DNA of 25,184 nt from Archaeoglobales archaeon (GTDB lineage: Archaea; Halobacteriota; Archaeoglobi; Archaeoglobales; Archaeoglobaceae). The stretch lies in assembly GCA_003662985.1 (NCBI GenBank), contig QMZD01000001.1, positions 1-25,184 of the forward strand, given 5' to 3'. This document shows positions 6,882-14,151 of the stretch, piece by piece. The notes below the pieces were generated by a model. It did not search any database. It was not told the origin of the DNA and worked only from the letters and a program-made list of their open reading frames with translations. How positions within the stretch are numbered: position 1 is the first letter of the stretch; every line of letters begins with the position of its first letter. Made by a program: the position numbers and the translations under genes.

Positions 6882-7370
6882 ATGGATTGGGAGTGGTTTA
6901 AGTTTGGAGGCGTGAGAGGATTAATTGGCTTCATCGTGCTAGCGTTCCAGGCAGCGTTCCTGTCGAGCATTGCCATCCCATCCCTGCAAATCGGCACACA
7001 GGACATAGTGAACTCCTTCGACATCCAGCAACTCTGGCTGTTTGCGATAGTGCTGATGGTGATAGTGTCGTGGGCAGCATCTGGAATCGTTTACTGCATT
7101 GGCGGATATCTTGTTAAAGCTGCCAATGTTAGAACCACGGGATTCTGGAGGGTTGCCTTGGCTGGAGTTATAGGAGCCGCCATAGTCGGCTTGATTCTCG
7201 TGGTTTTGCTCTACCTGCTCAATGCAACGGTTTGCATAGACTCGACATGCAGCCAGACCTACATCATCACGGCCCTCGTCGGTTTACCCTCGGCTCTGAT
7301 TGCTGAGGTTGGGTTCGCAGCCCTTACGTGGTGGTTCTACAAGGGGATGGAATGGCAGGTTCCCCAGTGA
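6882..7370 (+). CDS. Four-helix membrane protein
   Basis: A protein of 162 residues with hydrophobic helices at about 11-34, 50-75, 86-113 and 124-152. The loop before the last helix carries two Cys (VCIDSTCSQ) that could form a disulfide outside. The start has a very good GGAGGTGAATT site. The stop TGA overlaps the ATG of the signal peptidase gene (TGATG), so the two are translationally coupled. It has the same size class and topology as the preceding protein, but I see no obvious sequence identity between them. I do not recognise a family. Confidence 0.82.
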   Translation: MDWEWFKFGGVRGLIGFIVLAFQAAFLSSIAIPSLQIGTQDIVNSFDIQQLWLFAIVLMVIVSWAASGIVYCIGGYLVKAANVRTTGFWRVALAGVIGAAIVGLILVVLLYLLNATVCIDSTCSQTYIITALVGLPSALIAEVGFAALTWWFYKGMEWQVPQ

Positions 7371-7801
7371 TGTACAAGCAGTCTAACCTACACAAAGTTT
7401 TATTTTTAGGAATAGCCGTGGTTATCGGATTTTTCCTCCTCTCGTGGTTAACGCTAGGGGAGTGCTTCATCCTAACAATCACGCTTCAGGATCATTATTT
7501 ACTCGGTGTGGGTGAAGGAACATCGATGTATCCCTTAATAAAGCCCGGAGATTATTTACTAATCGATACTTCTCCCGAGGATTTGAAGGTGGGAGATATT
7601 ATTGTTTATTATTATCAGGGGAAGTTCGTGGGCCACAGGATAATCGGCATCACCGATGAGGGATATATAACCAAAGGGGATAATAATCCTCAACCAGATC
7701 CAGTAGTTAAAAAATCCATGATAATTGGTGAAATTGATAAAATTGTGGGAAATGATTTATCGAAGAAGATTGCAGAACTGTATTATGTGAGGGTGAAATA
7801 A
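7370..7801 (+). CDS. Type I signal peptidase, archaeal Ser-His-Asp type (S26)
   Basis: A protein of 143 residues. It has one N-terminal membrane helix (about 9-27), then the S26 boxes: Ser52 in GTSMYPLIKPGDYLLI, His89 in VGHRII replacing the bacterial Lys, and Asp104 in TKGDNN. All catalytic residues of the ER/archaeal type are present. It would remove signal peptides from exported proteins at the outer face of the membrane. The ATG at 7370, overlapping the previous stop, is preferred; an in-frame start at 7352 is possible. Cells normally have their own housekeeping enzyme, so a copy embedded among exported-protein genes suggests that it is dedicated to them. Confidence 0.95.
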   Translation: MYKQSNLHKVLFLGIAVVIGFFLLSWLTLGECFILTITLQDHYLLGVGEGTSMYPLIKPGDYLLIDTSPEDLKVGDIIVYYYQGKFVGHRIIGITDEGYITKGDNNPQPDPVVKKSMIIGEIDKIVGNDLSKKIAELYYVRVK

Positions 7802-7813
7802 TGGGGTGAAATA

Positions 7814-9910
7814 ATGATTGGCTCAAGAGTGTGGTTTAAAGAGATGAAAAAACTTCTATTTGGGTTTGTTTTGATTATAACCCTGATGGGAACAGTCGTG
7901 GCTACGGATTATTACGTCTCACCAACGGGAGACGATTCAAACACCGGAACGTCTGTAGAATCTGCTTGGAGAACTTTAAGCTATGCATGCTCTCAGCTAA
8001 CCGCAGGGGATACGCTGTGGGTAGTCAATGGGACTTATCAAGATGATTACTGCAGCCTATCGGCGAGTGGAACGAGCACATCTTGGATAACAATCAGAGC
8101 CTATAATGGAACCCCAGTAATAAACGGCACATTCAACGAAACAGCCGGAACTTGTTCCCCATCTTATGCCGTGAGGTTCAACTACAACGACTATATAAGA
8201 ATAATCGGATTGAGGATTAGGTATGTTGATGACGGGTTGGTGAGGTTTGGTAGCCATGTGAAAGTTGAAGATGTTGATGTTGGACAAATCTGCGGTTATG
8301 CAATTTTCATCGACTCTCACCTGTATGCCATCAATACGGGAAACGCATTAAACCACATCTGGATCAACAACAGTTCGATTCACGATACAGCGATTAACGG
8401 CGATACTGGACCAAACCTAATCCATATAGCGGGGGCACAGGCCGATGAGGGAGAACCTGCGGGACATCACATCTTTTTATACAACAACAACATTTATGGA
8501 TCCGGGCTACACCAGATTTTGAATTTTCAAAACTACAACCCTCCAGATTATACAAACGTCGGGCTTCACAGCGTGTTTGTGATAAACAACACCATCCACG
8601 ACCTAGGTTTCAACCCGTCTGGAATGTGGACGATATATGGGGCTTTGGTGAACTCAACTTTCGAAAACAACACGTTTCAGAACATTAACAAATACGGCAT
8701 AGCCGGCCAGATGATTAACGTAACCTTCAGAAATAATATACTCAACAACACGGATGGGTTATATCTCTGGGGCAAGCTTGATAACTGTATCTTTGAGAAT
8801 AATATAATAAGAAACGTGAATAATTACTTTGCGTTTGGCGTGTACGATGGAATTAACACAACCTTCAGAAACAACACAGTAGAGGGCGTTCACTACGGGA
8901 GGTTCAGGGGCAGTAGCACAAATCACACTATAGAAAACCAGACCCAGCCAGTGAGCTTTATACTCGGTAGTGGAGCCACAATTATGGTTAGCTACCCATC
9001 CGGAAGGTATTTCGAGCTCAGTTACACATCTGGAGATACAAGCTATACGATGAGTAAACACCACACCGCAGATGGATGTGTGGCAAAGCTTCAAAACACC
9101 GGAACAACGGAGTCCTACTTTACCCTAACCCCATATAACTTCAGTGCCATACCTCAGTATCAACCTGGAACGATAACCCTCAACTCGTATGATTTACCAT
9201 CGAGTTTAAACTTCACGGCAAACTTCACCACAGCCTCGGGAAATGTAAACTTTAGCGTTTGGAGCTTGAGACCCAACCACCTTTATACAATCAAAAGAAG
9301 CGATGGGAAATATTGGGACGGCTCTGGTTGGGTAGACACAATAACAGCCATCTCTTCAGGTGCTGATGGTGAGATAAGCTTCAGCAACTCTGAGTGGAGT
9401 ACGGAGACTTTTGTAGTCACGGACCAGGGACCGGTTGGTGAGCCCCTTATAACAAGCGTGTGGAATAGCGTTACCCAGGACTCCTCGAGTGAGATTACAA
9501 TCGAAGAAGGAACGACAGTAGAGTACAGGGTTGTTGCTGACCAGACGATAAACACATGGACCTGGAGCGGAGTCGACTCTCATACCGGTGATGGGAGCGA
9601 TACCAGTGAGGCGACTAAATACTACGGCACGCCCGGAACGTTCTATGTTACCGTCTATGGCAGCAATGCAAACGGCAACACACAAACTGTAACCTGGACA
9701 ATTGATGTCAATCGCAAACAGACAGAATGGCCAAGTGAGCCAACTCCTCCGCCTAGCACTGGACCATCACCATCACAGCCTTTGCCAACCCCAACACCAC
9801 CTATAGTCGTGCCCCCTCCGCCTGAACAAGGTATGACGAATGAGCAGCTGTTCGCCATAGTTGTTATAATAGTTTCCGCAATAGCGTTAGTAATAATTAT
9901 AAAATCGTGA
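7814..9910 (+). CDS. Large parallel beta-helix exoprotein with PKD-like domain and C-terminal anchor
   Basis: A protein of 698 residues. The ATG at 7814 follows GGGGTGA. A signal peptide lies at about 11-31. The mature protein opens with YYVSPTGDDSNTGTSVES, the DUF1565-type start of right-handed parallel beta-helix proteins, and runs to about residue 400 with repeated FRNN/FENN Asn-ladder turns. Next come a module at about 400-545 shared with the protein at 11330-12001 (RSDGKYWDG and WSTETFVV motifs), a PKD-like beta domain at about 548-640, a Pro-rich linker and a membrane helix at about 679-696. Such helices bind or cut polysaccharide or form viral fibres. No catalytic residues can be assigned by eye. 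It has many N-glycosylation sequons. Confidence 0.9.
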   Translation: MIGSRVWFKEMKKLLFGFVLIITLMGTVVATDYYVSPTGDDSNTGTSVESAWRTLSYACSQLTAGDTLWVVNGTYQDDYCSLSASGTSTSWITIRAYNGTPVINGTFNETAGTCSPSYAVRFNYNDYIRIIGLRIRYVDDGLVRFGSHVKVEDVDVGQICGYAIFIDSHLYAINTGNALNHIWINNSSIHDTAINGDTGPNLIHIAGAQADEGEPAGHHIFLYNNNIYGSGLHQILNFQNYNPPDYTNVGLHSVFVINNTIHDLGFNPSGMWTIYGALVNSTFENNTFQNINKYGIAGQMINVTFRNNILNNTDGLYLWGKLDNCIFENNIIRNVNNYFAFGVYDGINTTFRNNTVEGVHYGRFRGSSTNHTIENQTQPVSFILGSGATIMVSYPSGRYFELSYTSGDTSYTMSKHHTADGCVAKLQNTGTTESYFTLTPYNFSAIPQYQPGTITLNSYDLPSSLNFTANFTTASGNVNFSVWSLRPNHLYTIKRSDGKYWDGSGWVDTITAISSGADGEISFSNSEWSTETFVVTDQGPVGEPLITSVWNSVTQDSSSEITIEEGTTVEYRVVADQTINTWTWSGVDSHTGDGSDTSEATKYYGTPGTFYVTVYGSNANGNTQTVTWTIDVNRKQTEWPSEPTPPPSTGPSPSQPLPTPTPPIVVPPPPEQGMTNEQLFAIVVIIVSAIALVIIIKS

Positions 9911-9937
9911 AATAAAGTATAGTGAGGTGGATAAAAG

Positions 9938-11317
9938 ATGGTAAGCACACAAGGTGGTAAGATGAAAATAGGAAAAATAGGGTGGGTTTTGGTAGGATTG
10001 ATGGTTTTAGTGGGGATAGTGATTGCTGCCAGCTCGGTTGTGCACATCGATGATACAATTACCTATGATGACTCTCCAGTTCTCGATTTGGCCAACAAGG
10101 AAATTACGGTGAACAAGCTTACATCGCCGCAGGTGACGTGGAACTTCTCAGCGGGGGATGCTCCCACTTCTGCTGCTACGGTGATAGTCAGCAAGGAGGG
10201 GAGCTATACGGTGGCGAGGTGGTATAATGGTACTGTTCTTTACAAAAGCAATGATGGGTACGATGACGATGATATTCAAGTTGCAATAAATGCTGTTGGT
10301 GCATTGGGTGGTGGGAAAGTAAAATTAGGACAAGGGATCTTCGAAGTAGATAATAGTATTCTGATAAATAAGAGTGCAATTACTTTGGAAGGAGAAGGAA
10401 CAGATGCAACAACATTAAAATTATCAAATTCGGCAAATTGTGATATTATAAGAGTAGGAAATCCAAGTGAAAATGTATTTTTTGCAAGAGTGGAAAAGTT
10501 AACGATTGATGGAAACAGGGTAAATCAATCTGCGACAAACCTAGCTGGTATACGTTTCATAAAATCATGCAGCGATTATGTTTTGAAGGAGTTATATATA
10601 AAGTCGGTCTCTGGAAGTGGTGTAGTTTTGGAGTATGGGTGGTATGGGAGATTTACTAGGCTATGGCTCGAGGGAAATCTTGATGCGGGATTAAAAACGA
10701 ATGGGACATCTTCATCTGCTGTAACTGAGCTAACTGTGACTGATTCTACAATGAGTATAAATGATTACGGGTTATACCTAGAAGGTAAGTTGAATGGAGG
10801 TAATTTTGTTAATTTAATAATAAAAAATAATGAAAAGGATGGAGTCTTTATAACGCAAAATTACCCAAACACGGACACACCGAGATCTCTTTATTTCTTA
10901 AATTGTCGGATTTTGGATAATTCCCATTCAAGTCCAAATACATACAATGCGATAACATTGGATACATTTGAGACAGGCTATTTAAGGCTCGTATTTACCT
11001 CTTGTGAGATATATAATTCTGGAGATAGCAGTTATGCACAAAAATATTTATTCGAGGCTAAACAGTGGTCGGCTACAAAGGGGATTGTCTTTGTGAATAA
11101 TCATCTTGCCCTGAATGGTGTTGGGACAGATTACTTTAATGAAAGAGGCTCAACACTTAGCATTTATCGAAACATTGGTTACCACTACACATCCCAGTTT
11201 GACTTCCCAACCTCAGCACCAAGCTCACCACAAACCGGAGATGCCTACTTCGATGTGGCAACAAACACCCTTTATGTTTACAACGGCACGGCATGGGTTT
11301 CCACGACGCTGAGCTAA
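9938..11317 (+). CDS. N-anchored pectate-lyase-like beta-helix protein with phage-fibre-like tip
   Basis: A protein of 459 residues. There are two plausible starts, 9938 (GAGGTGG upstream) and 9962 (AAGGTGGT upstream). A membrane helix lies at about 15-32. Residues about 110-400 form a parallel beta-helix beginning with the pectate-lyase-3-like entry DDIQVAINAVGALGGGKVKL. The C-terminus, about residues 430-459, carries GDAYFDVATNTLYVYNGTAW, a pattern familiar from tail-fibre and receptor-binding proteins of many phages. The middle of the gene (about 10230-11150) is clearly more A+T-rich than both ends, which suggests a swapped-in receptor or substrate-binding module. A role as an adhesin or receptor-binding fibre is inferred. 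Confidence 0.88.
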   Translation: MVSTQGGKMKIGKIGWVLVGLMVLVGIVIAASSVVHIDDTITYDDSPVLDLANKEITVNKLTSPQVTWNFSAGDAPTSAATVIVSKEGSYTVARWYNGTVLYKSNDGYDDDDIQVAINAVGALGGGKVKLGQGIFEVDNSILINKSAITLEGEGTDATTLKLSNSANCDIIRVGNPSENVFFARVEKLTIDGNRVNQSATNLAGIRFIKSCSDYVLKELYIKSVSGSGVVLEYGWYGRFTRLWLEGNLDAGLKTNGTSSSAVTELTVTDSTMSINDYGLYLEGKLNGGNFVNLIIKNNEKDGVFITQNYPNTDTPRSLYFLNCRILDNSHSSPNTYNAITLDTFETGYLRLVFTSCEIYNSGDSSYAQKYLFEAKQWSATKGIVFVNNHLALNGVGTDYFNERGSTLSIYRNIGYHYTSQFDFPTSAPSSPQTGDAYFDVATNTLYVYNGTAWVSTTLS

Positions 11318-11329
11318 CGGAGGTGACCA

Positions 11330-12001
11330 ATGAAGGCAAGGAGGACAAGGATAACACTGATGGCAACAACCTTACTCCTTTATATTTTAGCCTTAGCCAC
11401 CGCATCCGCTGACGTAACAGTCAACGAGAACACCAGCATTTCGCCATTAGCTGTTAACACCACCTTTTACTTTGCAACAACCTTCACATTCAGCTACATC
11501 GACATCTACGACGACCACGTCGACTTCGGCGGGTTCGATTTCTATGCTATTCCTTCTCCGGCAACTAACCCTGTTAATATAACTTTATCGAAGCTAACTC
11601 AGACGGATTCTAGGTTTACCGCTAATAGCTTAGGAGAAGTAACCTTCACAATTGGAGGTTTACAACCAGATTTTACATACCTCATCCAGAGGAGCGATGG
11701 TTTATACTACGATAGCAAGCACAACTCCTGGACTACTGAGAAAACCACAGCCCTTACAAACCACTCCGGCTACATAAGCTTTACAAACAGTCAGTGGAGT
11801 GAGAAGGGGTTTACGATTACTTTATACAACCCAGGTGGTGAGGTTCCAACTCCCACTCCACAGCCAACGCTAACACCAACTCCAGCACCAACAATACCTC
11901 CAATCCCACCGCCTGAACATGAGCCAGACTATAAGCTATACTTCACAATAGCTGTGGCAATTGTCACCCTAGCTGCGACAGCATACCTGTTGAGAAAGTA
12001 G
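11330..12001 (+). CDS. C-anchored surface protein carrying a module copied from the 7814 gene
   Basis: A protein of 223 residues: a signal peptide (1-28), one domain (about 29-170), a Pro-Thr linker (about 171-194), a membrane helix (about 203-220) and an RK tail. The domain contains YLIQRSDGLYYD and ISFTNSQWSEKGFTI, which match YTIKRSDGKYWDG and ISFSNSEWSTETFVV in the protein encoded at 7814-9910. The linker and anchor are also of the same kind, so this is a stand-alone copy of that protein's C-terminal part. GGAGGTGACC precedes the ATG. It appears to close the plus-strand exoprotein block. Confidence 0.87.
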   Translation: MKARRTRITLMATTLLLYILALATASADVTVNENTSISPLAVNTTFYFATTFTFSYIDIYDDHVDFGGFDFYAIPSPATNPVNITLSKLTQTDSRFTANSLGEVTFTIGGLQPDFTYLIQRSDGLYYDSKHNSWTTEKTTALTNHSGYISFTNSQWSEKGFTITLYNPGGEVPTPTPQPTLTPTPAPTIPPIPPPEHEPDYKLYFTIAVAIVTLAATAYLLRK

Positions 12002-12042
12002 CTTAACCATAATTAAGCGAAATCTCCATTGATTGCTCTTTC

Positions 12043-12051
12043 TTATATTAA
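12043..12051 (+). promoter_or_regulatory. Probable TATA box of the DUF5667-like gene
   Basis: TTATATTAA would place the transcription start near 12073-12077, giving a leader that includes the GAGGTTTA site before the ATG at 12099. A second T-rich box at about 12069-12077 is less suitable because the ribosome binding site would then not be transcribed. Confidence 0.4.
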
Positions 12052-12098
12052 ACCTTTGCGATAGAAAACGTTTTATTTTTGTTATGTGAGGTTTAACC

Positions 12099-12893
12099 AT
12101 GAGAGGTTTGATGGTCTTGGTAGTTTTGGCTGTAGTATCGATGATGTCAATAGCTGTGGCACAGACACAGGCGGATCCTGGTTTAATCACCCCAAACAGC
12201 CCGCTTTACCAGCTCGACATATGGTTCGACAACCTGAAGCTGATGTTTTCTCCCAACAAGGCTTTAACTGCCGTTGGGATAATGAACGAGAGGATTGCAG
12301 AGTATCAGCTTACGCAATCCAATGCAGCGATAGATGACTACCTCGATAAGATGAACACGGCCAAAATTCACGCATCTGATACTACAACAAAACAAATAGT
12401 TGAGGAGGTAATCTCCCAGCATGTAAATACCCTAAAGCAGGTCAGGCAGAAAGTTCCAGATGAGGCAAAGAAGGCAATAGACAGGGCCATAAATGAGTCG
12501 CAGAGGGTTATTGATGTTATAAAGAAGGTACTACAACCGGAAGAGCAGGATGTTATTCAGATTGACATTCCAACAAGTGTAAAGGTTGGGGAGAACGTAA
12601 CCGCTTCCTGGACCATATGCAACCCGTTCAACTCAACTCTCGAATATGTTGTTGTGAAGATGCACATCAGGAAGGCAGACTTCAGTGGGATTATTGTAAA
12701 GAGGGACATTGAGGAAACCTACAGCCTAAACTTGGCCCCAGGAGCTTGCAAGTCTGACAGCATGTCGATAACAGTTCCAGAAACAATATGGGGAGTTCCG
12801 ACAAGGGGGACCTGGATTGCTGTGGTTGAGGTTGTTGCAGAGCCGCAGGATGTTGTAATCTACCACACGATGGAGACGTTGCAGGTTTCTTAA
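12099..12893 (+). CDS. Secreted DUF5667-like helical protein with C-terminal beta domain
   Basis: A protein of 264 residues with a signal peptide (1-21, ending AVA) and no later membrane helix. Residues about 25-155 are helical and contain PGLITPNSPLYQLDIW, then the F-SPNKA and IMNERIAEYQ pattern of DUF5667, a domain of unknown function found in secreted archaeal and bacterial proteins. Residues about 160-264 form a beta domain with a CARDB-like SVKVGENVTASWTICNP strand pair and two Cys that may bridge (TICNP and GACKS). It has its own promoter and lies about 100 bases beyond the exoprotein block. It could equally be a host-type gene. Confidence 0.8.
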   Translation: MRGLMVLVVLAVVSMMSIAVAQTQADPGLITPNSPLYQLDIWFDNLKLMFSPNKALTAVGIMNERIAEYQLTQSNAAIDDYLDKMNTAKIHASDTTTKQIVEEVISQHVNTLKQVRQKVPDEAKKAIDRAINESQRVIDVIKKVLQPEEQDVIQIDIPTSVKVGENVTASWTICNPFNSTLEYVVVKMHIRKADFSGIIVKRDIEETYSLNLAPGACKSDSMSITVPETIWGVPTRGTWIAVVEVVAEPQDVVIYHTMETLQVS

Positions 12894-12907
12894 TTCAAAG
12901 ATTTCAA

Positions 12908-12920
12908 ATTCTTTTAGAAT
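12908..12920. terminator. Short hairpin between convergent genes
   Basis: ATTCT and AGAAT flank a TTT loop inside the 64-bp T-rich gap between the plus-strand gene ending at 12893 and the minus-strand gene ending at 12958. Archaeal terminators need mainly T-tracts, so this is only a weak call. Confidence 0.3.
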
Positions 12921-12957
12921 CTTCTACCACTTTTGCAACTACATAAAAATAGAAGAT

Positions 12958-14121
12958 TTACTTGTTTATAACTGTGAACTCCTTTTTATTTCCCACTCTG
13001 AGGTGCGGTGCTATTGTTTCTATAACACTGAAGATTGGTAGTAAAATAATATACTTCAGCCTTGAGAAGCCTTTAAGCCTCATCGCTCCATATATATACG
13101 CTATGTAATAGTACACTGCTCCAATTAGTCCAAAAAGCTTTATCTCAAGTGGTATAGGTAGGAAAAACCACAATGGTGCAAATGCCCAGCTTCCAATGAT
13201 ACCAACTTTCCAATCTAAGATTCGGATTCCCGCTATGAGTTTCACACCCAGAGTTCCACTCCAAACATCCTTTATCAAGCCCCTATACCACCTGTTTCTC
13301 TGCTTTAGTAAGTCCTTAACGCTGTGCGGGCTGAGTATTGATACTCTTGTGGCCGACTGCCATGTTCTGTATCCTCTCTTGAGCAACTCTCTTGCAAAGG
13401 CGAAATCTTCAGTTATTGACTCTCTATTAAAGCCGACCTCTCTTAAAACCTTCCCCTTCGCTAGTAAAAGCTCCCCGTGGAATCCATTATACGGCCTCCC
13501 AAGTAACCCGCTACAGGTTCTAAATATGGTTAAATCATCGAAATATCTCAGGCTGTCAGCGACGAAGGTTGTCTTACTATCACCAACTCTCGGAAATAGA
13601 ATTGCATTGGCTGCTAGGTGACCGTTTGGTTCAAAGTGTGGGATCTCATAAAGGAATCTGTCGTCTAGAATTAGATTATCATCGTCTATGAAAGCATACC
13701 ACTTATCTTCCTCAACGTGGTTTTGTATAAACCACTCTATTGCTCTTCCTTTTGCTATCGCCTGGCACTTGAAACTTTCTGGAACAACGAGGAGTCTGAC
13801 GTTTTTGAACATCTTTATCGAGGTGAGCTTCTCAAGTTCACTAATAAGATCTGATCCTTCATCCACTATCACGTTTATCCTATACTCTTTGAACTTTGTA
13901 GCATTGTGCCTTATTCCTTGCATCAGAGCTGATTTGACATTGTTGCAGGCCTTTGAGACAATACAAATCTCTACGTTTTTTGCCTTTTTCTCACTCTTTG
14001 GGGCCCTATACAATATCCATCCAAGCGAGCCAAATATAACGTAGAAACTCACAATGCTCCAGTGGATGGCTATCAGCCAAGACAGTACCCATACTATCTG
14101 CTCTATACCAACTATTACCAC
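12958..14121 (-). CDS. Membrane family-2 glycosyltransferase with QxxRW motif
   Basis: A protein of 387 residues starting with GTG at 14121, with AGGGGTGATT upstream. An N-terminal helix (about 11-37) is followed by a cytoplasmic GT-A domain with the metal-binding FIDDDN (Asp146-148), the acceptor-side ITED (238-239) and QRNRW at 274-278, which fits Q(Q/R)xRW of processive glycosyltransferases such as cellulose and hyaluronan synthases. Two or three C-terminal membrane helices follow (about 305-350 and 357-372). It probably adds or polymerises sugars on a lipid or glycan at the membrane. It lies about 30 bases after the ATPase gene and is probably in the same operon. A link to glycosylating the sequon-rich surface proteins is suggestive only. 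Confidence 0.9.
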   Translation of the reverse strand: MVIVGIEQIVWVLSWLIAIHWSIVSFYVIFGSLGWILYRAPKSEKKAKNVEICIVSKACNNVKSALMQGIRHNATKFKEYRINVIVDEGSDLISELEKLTSIKMFKNVRLLVVPESFKCQAIAKGRAIEWFIQNHVEEDKWYAFIDDDNLILDDRFLYEIPHFEPNGHLAANAILFPRVGDSKTTFVADSLRYFDDLTIFRTCSGLLGRPYNGFHGELLLAKGKVLREVGFNRESITEDFAFARELLKRGYRTWQSATRVSILSPHSVKDLLKQRNRWYRGLIKDVWSGTLGVKLIAGIRILDWKVGIIGSWAFAPLWFFLPIPLEIKLFGLIGAVYYYIAYIYGAMRLKGFSRLKYIILLPIFSVIETIAPHLRVGNKKEFTVINK

Positions 14122-14151
14122 ACAATCACCCCTTTAAAATCTTTAAAATAA

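Noticed and set aside
9655..10047. 130-residue minus-strand ORF with a Gly-rich stretch
   Set aside because: It is antisense to the Pro-rich linker and anchor of the 7814 gene and the start of the 9938 gene; Gly is the complement of Pro codons.
13196..13621. 141-residue plus-strand ORF
   Set aside because: It is antisense to the glycosyltransferase, which has all family motifs.
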